Below are positions 35,641 through 47,290 of a DNA stretch of 64,000 bases, one piece after another. The DNA is from Hypericum androsaemum (lineage: Eukaryota > Streptophyta > Magnoliopsida > Malpighiales > Hypericaceae), in the NCBI GenBank assembly GCA_963995505.1, contig OZ023182.1, positions 16,467,619 to 16,531,618 on the forward strand, given 5' to 3'. The notes beneath the pieces are model-generated. The model worked only from the letters and a program-made list of their open reading frames with translations, had not been told where the DNA came from and made no database searches. The number at the start of each line of letters is the position of its first letter. Positions within the stretch are counted from its first letter, which is position 1. The position numbers and the translations under genes were made by a program.

Positions 35641-36032
35641 AATCCACATAGGGCTAGTCCCAACCAAATCCGCCCCCGGATAGGAGAAGGTCAAATAGAG
35701 AGACGGTGGTCCTTGTTAAAATTGGCCGCCATGTTTGACAGATGAGCTTTTGTTTTTTTAATCCAAAACGTGCAAACTAATGTGAAATTTTTTTTTAATA
35801 ATAAAAGTCAAATAATCTCTCGTATTAATATAGTACAATTAGTATTCTATTCTAAGAAATGGCACATATATTACTTTGTATTTCAAAAATTGAAACAAAT
35901 AACATCCTCCCATCAATTTTAGTGACACATCATTATGTAGGTAGCATTTATTTCAACTAAAAAATGCCACGTAATCCAATTAGAAAAATAAAAATAATAA
36001 ATATACAAACAATAATAAAGTGTTTCCTAACA

Positions 36033-36470
36033 TTATTTTTCAAAATAAATAACAAAATACAGAAAACTTAAATGAAAATAATTAAGCAAGCTATCAATGC
36101 GCGAGGAGGACCGCAGCGGAGCGGGGAGGGACACGGTAGAGCCCGAGCTGGGGATGGTGCCGGTGCCAGTGGCGGCAATCACGGCGGGCTCGGCCTGTCG
36201 GAGAAGCCCCTCGATGGTCCTGCCGTCGGACTTGTGACCTAGCTCGCGGGTCAGCTGGAAAACCCTGTCGGCGCAAATGGCCGGCAGCCGGATCCTCCGT
36301 CCCCGCCCGTCGAACTTCGAGCGGTGGTCCTTGGCCGGCGTACTCTTCTTCGGCGGCTCTATCTGGGCGGTGGTGACGGAAAATGGCTTGCCATCTTTCT
36401 TCTCCGGCAATGGGAAAGGAAACTGGGGACGGCGGAAATGGTGAAGGTACCTTCCCCCTTCGCCTTCCAT
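36033..36470 (-). pseudogene. Captured class I TCP transcription factor fragment
   Basis: The 145-codon minus frame starts at ATG 36470 and holds most of a class I TCP domain: [37 protein letters not shown] and [20 protein letters not shown] proteins bind GGNCCCAC-type sites through this basic helix-loop-helix domain. Residues that are nearly fixed in the class have changed (GETIEWLLQQ is here [10 protein letters not shown]). After ~125 residues the GC-rich sequence stops near 36100 and the frame runs on into AT-rich element DNA, replacing the usual long C-terminus. It might still be transcribed and act as a dominant-negative small TCP, but decay is the simpler reading. Confidence 0.85.
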
Positions 36471-37461
36471 TATAGCATGTGAATAATAAATATGTGGGTT
36501 TCTCTATGGTTTTGCTGTTTATACGATGTTGTGCAAAGTACATTTTAATATTTTGTGTTTTAAAATTTAAAATTTTATTATTTCTAAATTCTCTAATCAC
36601 GAAATAGAGATTTTATTGACTGATATTTATTAACTCTAGTTTATTAAATTATTTTGTGTACTATGTTGTTAATTTAACTTATGTGTTATGTTAGATCACT
36701 CATTTTATTTTATTTATATGAGATGTAACTTCACTAAATTGAGAGAAAATATAACAAATTCTATAGTATTTTGGATTATAATTTGGACAGGAAGGATGTG
36801 CTATGATAATATAATTATTGATACGATATGATATGTGACATTATATATGCTATGAAAATATGGAACTGGGATTTGTCAATACGAAGTAGTAAAATTTAAC
36901 CTAAGATGTTTGTTGAAAATTTGGTGGGTGCCATTTATTAAAAAAAATGGTGGGTGTTTGGTGTTGTTTTTTTGGCAAATTAATCGTAAATCTATGTTAT
37001 TTCGTGAAATCGTGATGAAGTTCCTGTAGTTCCAGTACTGATTTTGTTGTTCGTGTAGTTTAGTTTTATTATACTATGGGTCTCTCGTTGACATCATCAA
37101 TCAATTTTCTATGCAAGATGACTTGTATACCCATTCCAAAAAAAAAAATTCTCCCCTTCCTCTTTCCCTTCTTTGACCTTCGAAAAATCACCGTCCATTT
37201 TCCCAACCCTGACGTCAACGGCGCCGGATCATCACCACTATAGAAACATCCCAGTCCCCCCATCAAGATCTTCCGACCAAAAAGGCAGCAACGACATCAA
37301 AGGCGTCAATCAATCTCTCAGAGGAGCCAGGCGGGCCCGTCAACGGTGTCGGAGTCAGCGACGTTACTGTTTCCGGCGATTGATGGCGGGAGAGGGTAGG
37401 TAGCAGCTTCTCTGTAATGGACGCCACTATGGTGAAGGCGGATTTGACCCATGGGACTAAA

Positions 37462-37617
37462 GCAAACCAATATCATGATCATATGCAAATCAATATCAGT
37501 AACATATAAACTAATATAACTTCATATACAAACTAATATTACTTCGCATACAAACCAACCAATATTATTACACGTGCAAATCAATATCACTTCACATACA
37601 AATCATTATCACCTGAT
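37462..37617 (+). repeat. 22-bp repeat array in right TIR
   Basis: Six to seven diverged copies of CAAACCAATATCACTTCACAT-like units, inverted relative to 35521-35640. Confidence 0.85.
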
Positions 37618-37731
37618 AGATTATTGATCATCAAATTTACAAAATATTCTTTTACAATCGAATCTGACGGTCTAAAATTTAGTCTCCATTTGAAGACAAA
37701 TTTTTTTAATCTCCATTCAATCTTATCTCCT

Positions 37732-38468
37732 ATAAAGCAGAGTCTTCCAACAACAACAAAAAATCTATAAAGCAGATTCGAGGGAAATCGGCTTTAGATA
37801 AAGCAGAATTCCGAAGTAAAGAAAATTCCCTCCGACAGAAGTGACATTTAGGTTTGGTAAATGGACCCCAAATTTACTCCACAGATTTTTAGTTCCTTAA
37901 AATAGGGGTTTCTCTCTCAGGACCCAGAGTTACCTCGGTTACTTCCACACAAAAACAATAGATGCCTCTGCTATAAAACCACCAATTTTGTTTTATGAAA
38001 ATTATTAATCTTAACAAAATCAGAAATAGACAGTTTATAGACTAAAATATTGTGGGTTGTGATTAAACTATCGGTCAACTGCAATCATATTAAAATTTTG
38101 ACAAAATTCTATTAACCGACTATTTAATCATAGTAGTTTTTTTGTGTCGTAATATTATTCGTGAATTTAGTATCGTAATACGAATTTATGGCTGTTTTCG
38201 TGTCCTAATGTGAATTAGAAAATTTAGTTTCATAATACGAATTCTTTTTTTTGTCATACGAAATTTGGCTGTTTAATCACAATAGTGACATGGCATGCCA
38301 AAATAATGTGAATTAAAAACTGATTACGACTAAAAACTTGATATTTACGGCTGTTTAAAAACCGAATTTCACGAATAATTGTCAAGTCCTCTCTGCAGGT
38401 CTCAAAGCTATTCATTAAGAGCTAGTAAAATCTTAAATTGGGATTAGACAACCACTGTTTATTATTAA
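37732..38468. other. AT-rich intergenic stretch
   Basis: No gene recognised. It contains several repeated GAATTTAG / ACGAATT phrases around 38150-38350 but no resolvable element. Confidence 0.45.
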
Positions 38469-38473
38469 GTAAC

Positions 38474-39790
38474 TATTGCAGGAAAAAAAATTTAATCTGA
38501 GACAGATCTGGAGTGGTCGTCCTAAGGTCGGTTTAATTATGCTAGGCTAGGCTACGCTAAACTATGAGCTACGGAAAGGAAAAATTAAGCAAGATAAGTA
38601 AAATTGTTGTTGTTGTGTTGTGTATGTTGTCTCCTCTTCCCGAGCCCTCTTTATATAGGATGCTTTGACCTAGCCTCCCATCCTCAAAGTAGAAAATTCT
38701 AAGCCGCCTTTATTGCTCGAAGATATCGGTCCCAAAATTTGATCCCGAGAGATCCGCCTCCATAAAGACTAAATCCTGTAAGATCCGTCAATTTGTGACC
38801 GTCCCAATACGGAGAGATTTAGCCCAACTTGATACAGGAAAGTTCTAGACCGTCGTCCAAACATAAGGAAACCGGTCTTAAAAGAAGCCGTGTCAGCCAA
38901 GTAACCCGACATTGAATAAGAAAGCCGCCACCAAAATAAGAACCCAGCTCAACTTAGGAAAATATTGGCAGACTTGACCCTCTCGAACCTTCTATGCAAA
39001 ATCTCATTCCAAACCCGTCATTGTCCAAAGCAACTCCAAAGTACTCGTCCAGGCTACTTCCTCGAAAGTCTAAAGTGCCTATCGAGCTCCCGCCTTATGG
39101 GCCAAAGCAGAATTTTATCAATACGGCCTGCCACTTCTAAGTCCAAAACAGACTCGAACTACCATCAAGCCCAAAATGGGCAGGCTTGTCCAAAGCATAA
39201 GGGTGCTCACTACCAAGCCCGAAGCAGAACGACAACCACTTTCAAGCCCAAAGTGGGAAGGCATCCACTACCAAGCCTAAGTGGGAAGGACTTGCTGCCA
39301 AGTCAAAGTGGAAGGAACTTGCCGACAAGTCATAGTGGAAGGGACTTCCCGCCAAGTCAAAGTGGAAGGAACTTCCTGCCAAGTCCAAGTAGAAGGGGCT
39401 TGCCACCAAGGCCATGTGGAAGGTGCTTGCCACCAAGCCCAAGTGGGAAGGACTTGCCGCCAAGTCAAAGTGGAAGGGACTTACCGCCAAGTTCAAGTGG
39501 AAGGGACTTCCCGCCAACTCAAAGTGGAAAGGGCTTGTCGCCAAGGCAATGTGGAAGGTGCTTGTCACCACTCTACTTCCCGGAATGTGCTCCTCCTACT
39601 TTCACAATTAAAGCAGCCTTCCCACCTTCACACTCAAAGACGGTACCTCCCACTTTGAGTACCGAACAAGCCCCCACAACGGGCTCTTCCCAAATCCACG
39701 TCGGGCTTCGACTCCAAACATGAAATGAGCAGCCGTCCTTGAATCTAATCATCTTTACCAAACTCGAAACATTATTTTTGTGCCTCAATA
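38474..39790 (-). repeat. 3' LTR (1,317 bp) with expanded 27-bp repeats
   Basis: It aligns with the other LTR from end to end (AGACAGATC…GAGTGGTC near the left end; TCGAAACATTATTTTTG near the right). The ~190-bp excess is explained by about seven extra 27-bp units at 39263-39570. Confidence 0.9.
39263..39570. repeat. 27-bp tandem repeats, about 11 copies
   Basis: The unit is GCCGCCAAGTCAAAGTGG-like plus AAGGNACTT. Twenty-seven is a multiple of three, so both strands stay open and give nonapeptide-repeat phantom proteins (for example around 38965-39723 plus). No support for translation. Confidence 0.92.
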
Positions 39791-42770
39791 ATGCCCCTCA
39801 TACGTTAACGCTTTGATACAACCAGGCTAGAAGCATTAACGTGGTCCTTCATCTCTGATTTGGCACCAGTCAGCTAACTTAGAATGGAATGAAGATGTGT
39901 AGCTCAAAGAGGTCTAGGCCGCCATCCGGAGGACATATTTGCCATCCTCAGGTGACAAAGTGTAGACCTCCAATCACCTTGTCACCTTGCCTACCGCTTC
40001 ACTCCTCATAAGTAAAGGGGAGCACTTACCCCCCCGGGTGTGGCACTAATCGGCCGTTGGGTTGAAAGGACGTCCCGCTTGACTGAACTTGCACACTAGG
40101 CAAACCAGCCATCTATGTTGCTCCAGACCCCCGTTATAGGTATTATGGTCCTGTCGTAGAAGGCCGTCTCTATGGTTATGAACATGCCGGTCTGGCCGAC
40201 CTCCTCCTTTATGATCATACCGGTCTGTCTGACCTCCTCCTTCTCTTTATCAAGGTCCCTAAGGAATAATTGGAGAAGCACCTTCACCACCGCAGCATTG
40301 TCTACTAAGACTTTTTTAATCAACTTCACAAAAATATGAGCCGTGGTATGAAGAGGCTTGAGATGTTTGCCCATCATCTATGTTACCAATGAAATCCTTC
40401 ACTAAAGGTACGGCCAATGGCTTCTCTACCACCTGAAACTCGTTGCGGTCCTCTTCGATCACGTCGCCCCTAAAGTGGCTTAGTTGATTGGGTTCCTCCT
40501 TACTCTTACGGTCGGTCCCGTCCTGCCGAGGGTAATCCTTCTTTGGCGAATCTCGCTTCTCACCTTAGGTACCTACTTGCGGAATGACTTCCCACGTAGG
40601 TCAGTGGGTTCCTTAGGTCAAACCTTCCTAACGTGCTTGAGGTTCTTTCCCTCCTTTGAATTATCAACTTTGACCTCCTTGGCCCGGCCTCGAGTCGGGG
40701 CATCATGGTCTTTCATCCGTGGGTGAGCTTGAAGGGCATTTTGCTCCTCCAACCTAACCTTTTGCTCCATAAGTTGCCTTTCGAGGTCCTCAATGACTTG
40801 TTTCTGCTTCTGGACCTTCCTCTCAAGGCGACGCCTCTGGGTCCTGGTGAGGACGTCTCTTATTGGTGGCTCAGTGGTGACCCTCTTATCTCTAAACCGA
40901 TTGAAGGTGTACTTGTATAGGTTTGACCCTTCTTGAAGGTCCACATAATACGGGAATGACGAAGCCTCCATGCCTCATTGGCTTTCCTCAGACGGTAGAA
41001 CTTCTGAGTCTTTGGTATATTACTATTAGGTGGTCATCCTTGCGCCTCGAGTCTTGCCTCCCGGGTCTTAAGATTGACCTTTCCTTACTTAGGGTTCGAC
41101 CATCCTTATCGCACGAGTCTTGCCATCTGGGTCTTAAGATCAGCCTTCGCTTTCTTAGCGTCTGGCCATCTTTACCACCTTTGTTTGCTTTAGCCTCTCT
41201 CCTTTTTTGACTTCGTTGGATGCCAACTATAGCAATAGAAGTACTTACGTAGGTATCGATTGTCGGTTGCCCCCTGAGATATTGATGTAAAGCCAAGCCT
41301 TTGGATTGAGAGGGTTGATGTTTTCCTTCTATCTATGAATGTTGGGTAGAACCAAACGCAAGCTGTTGGTTGAGTCATCCTCATAGAGCTCTTTTTCCCT
41401 CAATATCACGAACTGAGGAGTTGGGCCTAGAACGTCATCAAGCACCAGGCAGTTGTCAACCGCCACTGTCACATATTGCCCAAAGGAATCTTCTTGGTTC
41501 TCCTCACATGTGGAAGACTCTTGCACATCTAGGTAATCGGAAGTCTCAACTGATGGAAATCGGCTAGGTAAGCTTCTGAACTTCGGGGTCCCGGCGTCAC
41601 GGTAAGATAAGGATCCCTCTTCAACTTGTTCTAGCATAGGCTCAACAGAGGGTGGTGACCCCATACCGAGACCTAATCTATCGTATAAGACCTTGCTCTT
41701 CGATCTCGGGATCGATCATCCTAGATAACTCATATTGTATTGTCGGGGTTATAGTTTGAGTCAAGTAATCGGCAAGACACAGAGCATCACCTTGGGACAT
41801 TTGCTGGGGTGCTTCGTCCTCTTGTTGTGCTCCTTGGTTCAGGTCGAGTGTAGGCTGCTCAACAGGAAGCTAATGTGGGGTTGAGTCCTCCCCATCCTCG
41901 AATTCGGTTTGTTGCCAATCTTGCCTTATGTTGGTTGCACTAAAGGTTGTTTGTTGATTGACGGGGTGGCTTATGTCTCTCTTGTCCAACTCTATTTACC
42001 TTTGATGCATGTCCTGAGGGACCGAGGCAGAATTGGGACCCATGAGTCGTACAAAGGGTTCATGTGAACATCTCCTCTTTCGAAATAGCTCTGGTCAGTC
42101 GTAATCGTAGATGAGTATGGTCATTCTTGAGTTAGAGTCGGTTGTTGCCAGCCCAATCCCTTTTGGACATCTTGAGTTAGAGCTGGTTTGTACCAGTTTG
42201 ATCCCGCTTGGGCATTGCTAGCCCTCTTCTTTGCGGTCTCATAGTATCCCAAGTGGTTCACTCCTTGTGTCCCCATCCCTATGTAAGAAGTTATTTGGTA
42301 TGGGGGACTCATGGGGGTTTCGGCCATTGGACCATAGCTGAACACACGTGACGATGGCAGAGCCGCGATGAAAGGAATAAGACCGGTCTATAGTTGCCCA
42401 AAGGTTGGTTAGATGGATACAGCTGGTCCGGTGGATACGCCCATCCATTGGTGTTGATTGATGACCATATATGAAGACTCCTCATAATGCCTACAAGACT
42501 CCTCATAGAGCTTTTGAGCACAGAAGGCAGCATATGTCTCTATCGAGATGACGGGCTTATCAAACACTATTAGAGTGACATTTGTCTCAGTCAGCTCTTT
42601 AGGGAAAGCCGAGCTAGGTGAATTCCTCCTCCATGGGTACGAATGGGAGATGAAAGTTATCAAATCCTCGTAAGGAATCGGAGCAATAAAGTAATTAGTC
42701 ATCTTAGTCAGCAAAGGTTAGATCGCCTTTTCAAATGTCTTCCTTAGTCCCACTAGGCGTGCCAAAAATA
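39791..42770 (-). other. Interior of the LARD-like element, decayed coding remnants
   Basis: Minus-strand open pieces occur at 42409-42714, 41329-41664, 40618-40971 and 40096-40377. The piece at 40618-40971 includes a heptad-rich stretch (ERKVQKQKQVIEDLERQLME) predicted to be coiled-coil. None shows a zinc knuckle, protease or polymerase motif. They may be the broken remains of a gag-like or element-specific protein. Confidence 0.5.
42747..42768 (-). other. Primer binding site of the LARD-like element
   Basis: On the minus strand, two bases inside the 5' LTR, a TGGCACGCC-containing tract is in the position of a tRNA primer site. The tRNA it pairs with was not determined. Confidence 0.55.
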
Positions 42771-43897
42771 TGTTGTTGGAAAAAAGAGAACAAGTAACCC
42801 GAGACAGATCCAGAGTGGTCATCCCAAGGTCGGTCTAACTATGCCAGGCTAGGCTATTGTTGTTGTTGTTGTGGATGTCATCTCCTCTTCCCGAGCCCTC
42901 TTTATATAAAATGCTTTGACCTAGCCTCCCGTCCTCAAAGTAGGAAACCTTAAGCTACCTCTATTGCTCGAAGATCTCAGTCCTAAAATTTGATTACGAG
43001 AGATCCGCCTCCATAAAGACTAAATCCTACAAGATCCATCATTTTGTGACCGTTGCCAATATGGAGAGATTTAGCTCGACTTGATTCATGAAAGTTTTAG
43101 ACAGTCATCCAAATATAAGGCAACCCGGCCTTAAAAAAAGCTGTGCCAACCAAGTAACCTGACATCGAATAAGAAAGCCGCCACCAAAATAGGAACCCGG
43201 CTCAACTTAGGAAAATATTGGCCGACTTGACCCTCTCGAATCATCTATGTAAAATCTCATCTCAAACTCGTCATTGTCCAAAGTAACTCCAAAGCACTCG
43301 TCTGGGCTACTTCCTCGAAAGTCCAAAGTGCCCTATCGAGCTCCGGCCTTATGGGCCAAAGTGGACTTTTACCAACACGGCCTACCACTTTTAAGCTCGG
43401 ACTACCGTCAGCCTAAAATGGGCATGCTTATCCAAAGCAGGAGGGCGCTCACTACCAAGCCCAAAGCGGAATGACTTCCAGTTCCAAGGCCAAAGCGGGA
43501 AGGCATCCACTACCAAGCCTAAGTGGGAAAGACTTGCCGCCAAGTCAAAGTGGAAGGAATTTGCCGCCAAGTCCAAGTGGAAGGAAATTTCTGCCAAGTC
43601 AAAGTGGAAGGGACTTGTCGCCAAGTCCAAGTGGAAGGGGCTTGCCGCCAAGGCAATGTGGAAGGTGTTTGCCGCCACTCTACTTCCCGAAACAGGCTCC
43701 TCCCGCCTTCACAATCAAAGTGGCCTTCCCACCTACACACTCAAAGTCGGTACCTCCCACCTTGAGTACCGAACAAGCCCTCATAGCGGGCTCTTCCCAC
43801 CTCCACGTCGGGCTTCAACGCCAAACCTGAAACGAGTGGCCATCCTCGAACCCAATCACCTTTACCAAACTCGAAACATTATTTTTGAGCTTCGACA
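42771..43897 (-). repeat. 5' LTR (1,127 bp)
   Basis: Begins TGTTGTTGG and ends TTCGACA in plus orientation, i.e. TGTCGAA...CCAACAACA in the element's direction. It has only about six 27-bp units (43503-43680). Confidence 0.9.
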
Positions 43898-43902
43898 GTA
43901 AC

Positions 43903-44599
43903 GAGCGACCGACGGTTGACACGAGATATAGAGGAAGAGGGCGACGAACAAAAAGGGAGGGAGGGAGGGGAGATGGGTCAAAAGAGGGAGGAAATTAGGA
44001 ACTAGCTAATTATAATTAGGATTTTGTTTGGATAAATTGGGTTATTTTTTTAGGGGTAAATTCAGTTAAATTTGCTTAATTAATTATGTTGCATTCCATG
44101 TCAATATTGTATTGATGTCGCATGTCACGTGGGTAAAAATACGAGTCATGATGATTTAATTAACTAGAGTTAGTAATTGTCTCTTGGTTATTAACTAGGT
44201 CAAACTTTTGTTACTTGGTTAGACAAATCAAAACCACAAGGTACTAGTGTGTCAAAAGTTAAAACCACGAGGTATGTAAATTGACTTTTACCTAAATTCA
44301 ATATTTTATCTAACAAAATCTTAACGTTTCACTATTTGTTTAAAACGATGGTCGAAAATTCTCTATCCTTGATTTATCAATAAAAGTTAAATATTCATCC
44401 GAGTACAACGAAACAAACTGACTTCTTTCGAATCATCTAGATTAACATCTAAGCAAGATGGGAAAGGGACGTCCGAAACTATACTACCCAAAGATTGGGA
44501 CAAGACAATTTGGACAAGGCATTCACAGCTCAGTTGCCCTCCCTCGAATATGTTGTATATGCTTTTCTTAATCATGGTTGAGGAGGTCTTGTGCTCGTT
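43903..44599. other. Intergenic stretch
   Basis: GA-rich for about 90 bp, then AT-rich. No gene recognised. Confidence 0.45.
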
Positions 44600-44810
44600 G
44601 TATAAGGCTGGACAAGGGATGGCTATGTGCCACGTCCTTCCCATCTCAATGACCAAGCGTACAAATCTCAGTCACTGGTGTCATACAACAGCCAACGCCC
44701 TTGGCAAACTCACGAATCAAGTAGCCCGTCGCATCTCGAAGGACTGACTCCGCCTGTGCCAGAGACCCTGGATTGCTCAAAGAGACCCTTGACGAAATGT
44801 GGATATGTTC
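44600..44810 (-). pseudogene. Possible LINE RNase H relic
   Basis: The minus strand near 44690-44760 reads VLRDATGYLIREFAKGVGC, which fits the first strands of the RNase H domain found at the end of plant LINEs, and further on HPLSSLIQRAQDLLNHD, which fits a later helix. Frames shift between the pieces. No flanking duplication was found. Confidence 0.4.
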
Positions 44811-45717
44811 AAGAGACTAGGATCTGCTGCCAAAGGAGAAGTGGAATTCTGGCGTAACATTTCACTACTTTAACAAATGATACCCTTTTTAGATGATTAT
44901 GTAACTTTACTCGGTGCTTCACTTGCGTAAATATCGAAACGCCAAATCCAACAAATTAGTTGATATAATATTTTTCCTAAATAAAACTGACAAGTTTTTA
45001 TTACCAACACTAAAACTTATGACGCTATATAGCCTATGCCATGGGTTTCGAATTCAGTGTGGACTATATAGAAAATGTCCATACAGAGAGGACTAAGTGT
45101 GGGCCGTCAGATTAGATTAATTTTATTATTTATCCATCCAACAGTCCAAAGTAATTGAGAACGTTATGGGTTTTTAACCCACGAAACCCAAACCAGGGTT
45201 AACCCCCACCCACCAAAAATCCTATAGCCCTCTTCGTCTTCTTCTTCCACATTTATTTTTATTTTAAATCTATTTGAATTTCATTCTCACTTCCAAGATT
45301 TTGCCATCGACGATTCATTCTCTTTTCCAAGAGGAAGCCATCGATGGCTCCTTGAACAAGCCAACCGACCACATCGATAATACGTACCCGACCCAACTAG
45401 GTTTTAAACTCCAAAACTGACCCATCACCTACTAGGCCTAACCCCTTCGACTCCAATTTTGAAACTCCGATAAGTTAATCAGTTCTCCCTTTCCTTTCTC
45501 TTTTTCGTTACCAAGCCCTTGATTATTATTTTTAAAGGCGTTTGATTTTTTTGCGAGAGATTAAAGGTGGCTTCGGTTGGGAATAGGAAGAGTGTCACTT
45601 TCGCTAATAGAGAGATGGGTGACAAGAGTACGAATAACACAAGGTTAAACCCTAACTTGCATTTGTTCGTGTTTGTTTTCTGTTTCAGCGACTGTTTGAT
45701 TTGATAATATGGATATT

Positions 45718-45930
45718 TGTATATTGGTTTGCCTATAAATTGATATTGGTTTGCCTGTGAATTGAAATTGGTTTGTCTGTGAATTAAAATTAGTTTGCAT
45801 GTGAATTGATATTGGTTTTCAGGTGAAGTGATATTGGTTTGCCTATGAATTGATATTGGTTTTCAAATGAATTGATATTGGTTTGCCTGTGAATTGATAT
45901 CGGTTTTAATCTGAATTGATATTAGTTTTC
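45718..45930 (-). repeat. 22-bp repeat array (left)
   Basis: About nine units built on GAATTGATATTGGTTTGCCTGT. Same family as 35521-35640. Confidence 0.88.
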
Positions 45931-45957
45931 ATTTTGGACAGTTAAGATGTTGTAGGT

Positions 45958-46296
45958 GTGAAGGCTGACATATTGATAACCAATGGGAAGAGGATCCAAG
46001 GTCTTGTTACCGATTTCTTGAAAACAGTTATAAGGATCGACATCAACAATTATGAATGGAAAATTCTACAAAATATTCCAAGACAAGAAGACAATGTTAG
46101 TTGCCACCGAAAAATTCTCTCAGAATTTATATCGGAGTGGTTCAAGACATCTGTCTTAAACAAAATGAGAAAATATATTTGTCTTGATTTAGTTGTACAA
46201 CAAGATAACCTATTGCTGCCAGCTGTATTAGAGAGGGCATACGAATGGCAAATGTCCAAAAATTCTAAAGTTTACCAAAGAAAGGCGCAGAAATAA
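45958..46296 (+). CDS. Unidentified 112-codon frame between the arrays
   Basis: The plus-strand frame lies in unique sequence between the two repeat arrays and contains YEWKILQNIPRQEDNVSCHRK. The W-x8-PRQ-x4-sC spacing weakly recalls the C-terminal half of Ulp1-type cysteine peptidases, which some Mutator-like elements carry; the asparagine-glycine context normally seen before the catalytic cysteine is missing. No start context or intron evidence. It could be a captured gene fragment or a chance frame. Confidence 0.3.
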   Translation: MKADILITNGKRIQGLVTDFLKTVIRIDINNYEWKILQNIPRQEDNVSCHRKILSEFISEWFKTSVLNKMRKYICLDLVVQQDNLLLPAVLERAYEWQMSKNSKVYQRKAQK

Positions 46297-46479
46297 TGGA
46301 AACAATGGTGTTGGTGTTCCTTTTGCATTTTAAGGCATGTAAAGACATTTTTATATTTGCATTATCTTTCGAATAGTAATGCCAATGTGTCTTGACGTTA
46401 TATTAGTTATTAGATGTACTCGTAACGATTTTCATTTGTAGTGTCGTTAGTTTTCTGATTCAATTGCAATGATTTCTTC

Positions 46480-47290
46480 ACATGCAAACCAATATCACTT
46501 CACATGCTAAGCAATATCACTTCACATGCAAATCAATATCACTACGCGGGCAAACCAATATCACTATACGGGCAAACCAACATGAATTCACAGGCAAACC
46601 AATATCACTACTTAGGCAAACCAATACCACTACTTAAGCAAACCAATATCACAACACATGCAAACCAATATCCCGATACATGCAAACCATTATCATTTCA
46701 CATGCAAACCAATATCACTACACATGCAAACCATTATCATTTCACATGCAAACCAATATTACTACACATGCAAACCAATATCACTTCACAGATATATCAA
46801 TATCAATACATGGGCAAACCAATATCACTATGCATGCAAACCAACTTCACTTCATATGCAAACCAACATCACTTCACATGCAAACCAACTTCACTTCGAA
46901 CACAGCTTACAACTTTCATCGTACTGTGCTCAGTTCACCACCATAGAACTCGACAATGCATTAGATGCAAACCAATATCCTATTAGACGCACATCAGTGT
47001 CACGACACATGCAAACCAATATCTCTACACATGCAAACCAATATCAATCCCCATGCAAACCAATATCAATGGACTGTCAAACTAATTTTAATTCACAGGC
47101 AAACGAATATATCTACACATGCAAACCAATGTTAATGAACATGCAAACTATTATCACTACACATGCAAACCAATATCACTGCACATACCAACCAATATCA
47201 TTTTACATTCAAACCAATAGCAATGGACATGCAAACTAATATAACTTCACATTGAAAACCATTATCACATCAGATGCAAACCAATATTAC
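46480..47290 (+). repeat. 22-bp repeat array (right), about 35 copies
   Basis: The unit is CATGCAAACCAATATCACTACA or close. Since 22 is not divisible by three, a 22-residue peptide period appears in all three frames, producing long phantom open frames of up to 193 codons. The composition (repeated MQTN, ITTHANQYH, CKPIS) is only the repeat read in successive phases. Confidence 0.92.

Larger units (their letters stand above)
35411..37731. mobile_element. Pack-MULE-like element carrying a TCP gene fragment
   Basis: The ends form long inverted repeats: left 35411-35640, right 37460-37731. Matching blocks, in order from each tip, are AGGAGA, GATTGAGTGG, GACTAAA, AAATTTGTC, ACCGTCAGATT-like and GATGGTCAATAACCTATCAGGT-like sequence, followed by an array of 22-bp repeats. 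Between them lies a GC-rich TCP fragment on the minus strand plus a second GC-richer patch (37140-37400). Gene-fragment capture between long terminal inverted repeats defines Pack-MULEs. No clear 9-bp target duplication could be found, so the superfamily is inferred from the repeats. Confidence 0.72.
38474..43897 (-). mobile_element. Non-autonomous LTR retrotransposon (LARD-like)
   Basis: Two long direct repeats (38474-39790 and 42771-43897) flank a 2,980-bp interior, and the whole 5,424 bp is bounded by a perfect 5-bp target duplication, GTAAC, at 38469-38473 and 43898-43902. On the minus strand the 5' LTR (high coordinates) is followed after two bases by TTTTTGGCACGCCTAGTGGGAC-type sequence (42747-42768), a primer binding site, and a GAGGGG tract precedes the 3' LTR. 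No protease, reverse transcriptase or integrase motif is seen inside. It must therefore have moved with enzymes from another element. Confidence 0.88.

Noticed and set aside
36094..36600. 168-codon minus frame overlapping the TCP fragment
   Set aside because: It is a different frame of the same GC-rich DNA; the TCP signature is in the other frame.
38965..39723. 252-codon proline/serine-rich frame and its antisense partners
   Set aside because: It lies in an LTR and is produced by the 27-bp tandem repeats; the other LTR has the same frame with a different copy number.
46504..47239. Frames of up to 193 codons with HANQYH/CKPIS repeats
   Set aside because: The same 22-bp DNA repeat is read in all three phases; DNA, not protein, is conserved.
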